Assembly (NCBI GenBank): GCA_009937555.1
Contig: JAACFD010000145.1
Coordinates: 1 to 5,691, forward strand
Direction of reading: 5' to 3'
Length of the DNA stretch: 5,691 nt
Source of the DNA: Chlamydiales bacterium
GTDB taxonomy: Bacteria; Chlamydiota; Chlamydiia; Chlamydiales; JAACFD01
A model generated the notes under the pieces. That model was given only the letters and a program-made list of their open reading frames with translations. It was not told the DNA's origin and did no database searches. This document shows positions 4,942 through 5,691 of this stretch, piece after piece (the stretch's first letter is position 1; each line of letters starts with the position of its first letter). A program made the position numbers and the translations under genes.

Positions 4942-5691
4942 CTAACCAAATAAAGCATCGACAAATGCTTCTTTATCGAAGGCTTGGATATCTTCCAGGC
5001 CTTCGCCTGTTCCTAAGAAGTAAATAGGTAGTTGCAGATCGTTTGAAATAGCTACCAAACTTCCTCCCTTAGCACTTCCATCCATCTTTGTTAATATTAG
5101 ACCTGATAAATTAAGTGACTTGCCAAAGTTCTTAACTTGAGAAAGGCTATTTTGGCCTGTGTGAGCGTCAATAACAAGTAAGGTATGTATCTGATCTGCT
5201 GACACAAGTTTCTCTCCAACCCTCTTTATTTTAGATAGTTCTTGCATTAGGTCAGCTTTGTTATGCAACCTTCCTGCAGTATCTATAAACACAATATCAG
5301 CATTTCTTTTTTGAGCGGCTTCAATACTATCGTATGCTACTGAAGCAGGGTCTGCACCATGAGTAGATTTAACTAAGTCACAAGAAGACTGTGCAGCCCA
5401 TTTCTCTAATTGGGCAGATGCAGCAGCTCTAAAAGTATCAGCAGCTCCCAGTAATACCTTATGCCCTGAGTGCTGGAGTTGATTAGATAGCTTGGCTATG
5501 CTAGTTGTTTTGCCACTACCATTCACTCCTACAACAAGAAAGACAGATGGTTTCTTCGTTGTCTCTAATATAGTCTCAAAGTTAGGTGAGACTAAGAGTT
5601 TTAGAATTTCACTTTTCATATGCTGGATTAACTCATCAGAGGAGAGGTCGCTTTTGCTTTTAAGGAGCTCTTTGCAGCTTTCTATTAGTTG
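4942..5691 (-). CDS. ftsY: Signal recognition particle receptor FtsY, N-terminus cut by the window edge
   Basis: FtsY is the membrane-associated GTPase that pairs with Ffh to deliver ribosome-nascent chain complexes to the Sec translocon. The minus-strand frame stays open to base 5691 (24 further codons before the Met at 5619, starting QLIESCKELL), so that Met is internal and about 249 residues are visible. The upstream part is the helical N domain. Counting from the internal Met, the NG GTPase motifs are all present: G1 GVNGSGKTT (31-39), G2 DTFRAAA (61-67), G3 DTAGRL (113-118), G4 TKMDG (177-181), and the closing loop GTGEGLEDI (203-211). HGADPASVAYD (87-97) and the DTFRAAA insertion box are typical of FtsY rather than Ffh, and there is no methionine-rich M domain after the G domain: the protein ends at ALFG. 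The gene is convergent with yccA, as its neighbour in Chlamydia. The true start lies outside the window. Confidence 0.96.
   Translation of the reverse strand, partial: QLIESCKELLKSKSDLSSDELIQHMKSEILKLLVSPNFETILETTKKPSVFLVVGVNGSGKTTSIAKLSNQLQHSGHKVLLGAADTFRAAASAQLEKWAAQSSCDLVKSTHGADPASVAYDSIEAAQKRNADIVFIDTAGRLHNKADLMQELSKIKRVGEKLVSADQIHTLLVIDAHTGQNSLSQVKNFGKSLNLSGLILTKMDGSAKGGSLVAISNDLQLPIYFLGTGEGLEDIQAFDKEAFVDALFG
4950..5005. terminator. Two adjacent hairpins in the 3' end of ftsY, facing yccA
   Basis: AAGCAT (4953-4958) and ATGCTT (4965-4970) pair around a six-base loop, followed on the plus strand by CTTTAT. Directly after, bases 4977-4988 pair with 4994-5005 around a five-base loop, giving a twelve-pair stem with one G-U. 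Both lie inside the last 20 or so codons of ftsY, within 70 bp of the yccA stop. They could stop plus-strand transcripts from yccA. No long T run follows the larger stem, so function is inferred. Confidence 0.38.

Noticed and set aside
5617..5619. ATG at 5619 as the ftsY start
   Set aside because: The frame continues upstream to the window edge with helical N-domain-like sequence, and starting here would remove most of the N domain.

Overview
The window looks like chromosome of a member of the phylum Chlamydiae, probably from a family outside the classical Chlamydiaceae. The case rests on protein identity plus gene order. The series glmS - tyrP - yccA (BI-1 family) - ftsY matches, as I recall it, the order in Chlamydia trachomatis (CT816 glmS, CT817/CT818 tyrP, CT819 yccA, CT820 ftsY). 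The DNA is visibly AT-rich, which fits environmental chlamydiae, but the genus cannot be fixed from this stretch alone.

Layout from left to right: the 3' part of glmS (+, cut by the left edge); a 246-bp gap with a hairpin, a possible very small ORF with a strong ribosome binding site, and a candidate promoter; tyrP (+), an 11-helix aromatic amino acid permease; oppA (-), a lipoprotein peptide-binding component, convergent with tyrP with only 10 bp between stop codons; a 163-bp divergent control region; yccA (+), a seven-helix BI-1 family membrane protein; and ftsY (-), the signal recognition particle receptor, convergent with yccA with 3 bp between stops and cut by the right edge. There are no tRNA or rRNA genes, insertion sequences or CRISPR arrays.

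The genes are housekeeping or nutrient-acquisition functions. glmS makes glucosamine-6-phosphate for UDP-GlcNAc and so for lipid A or peptidoglycan precursors. tyrP and oppA would import aromatic amino acids and peptides, as expected of an intracellular organism living on host nutrients. yccA and ftsY both act at the inner membrane, in protease modulation and membrane protein targeting respectively. oppA has no permease or ATPase genes beside it here, so its product must work with a transporter encoded elsewhere.

No clearly new biological system is visible. The points most worth a second look are the oppA gene inside an otherwise conserved chlamydial block, altered key residues in the BI-1 protein (Glu/Asn for the usual Asp/Asp pair) and in OppA, inverted repeats buried in the 3' coding ends of both minus-strand genes, a composite inverted repeat just before the oppA start, and a possible broken small gene between glmS and tyrP.
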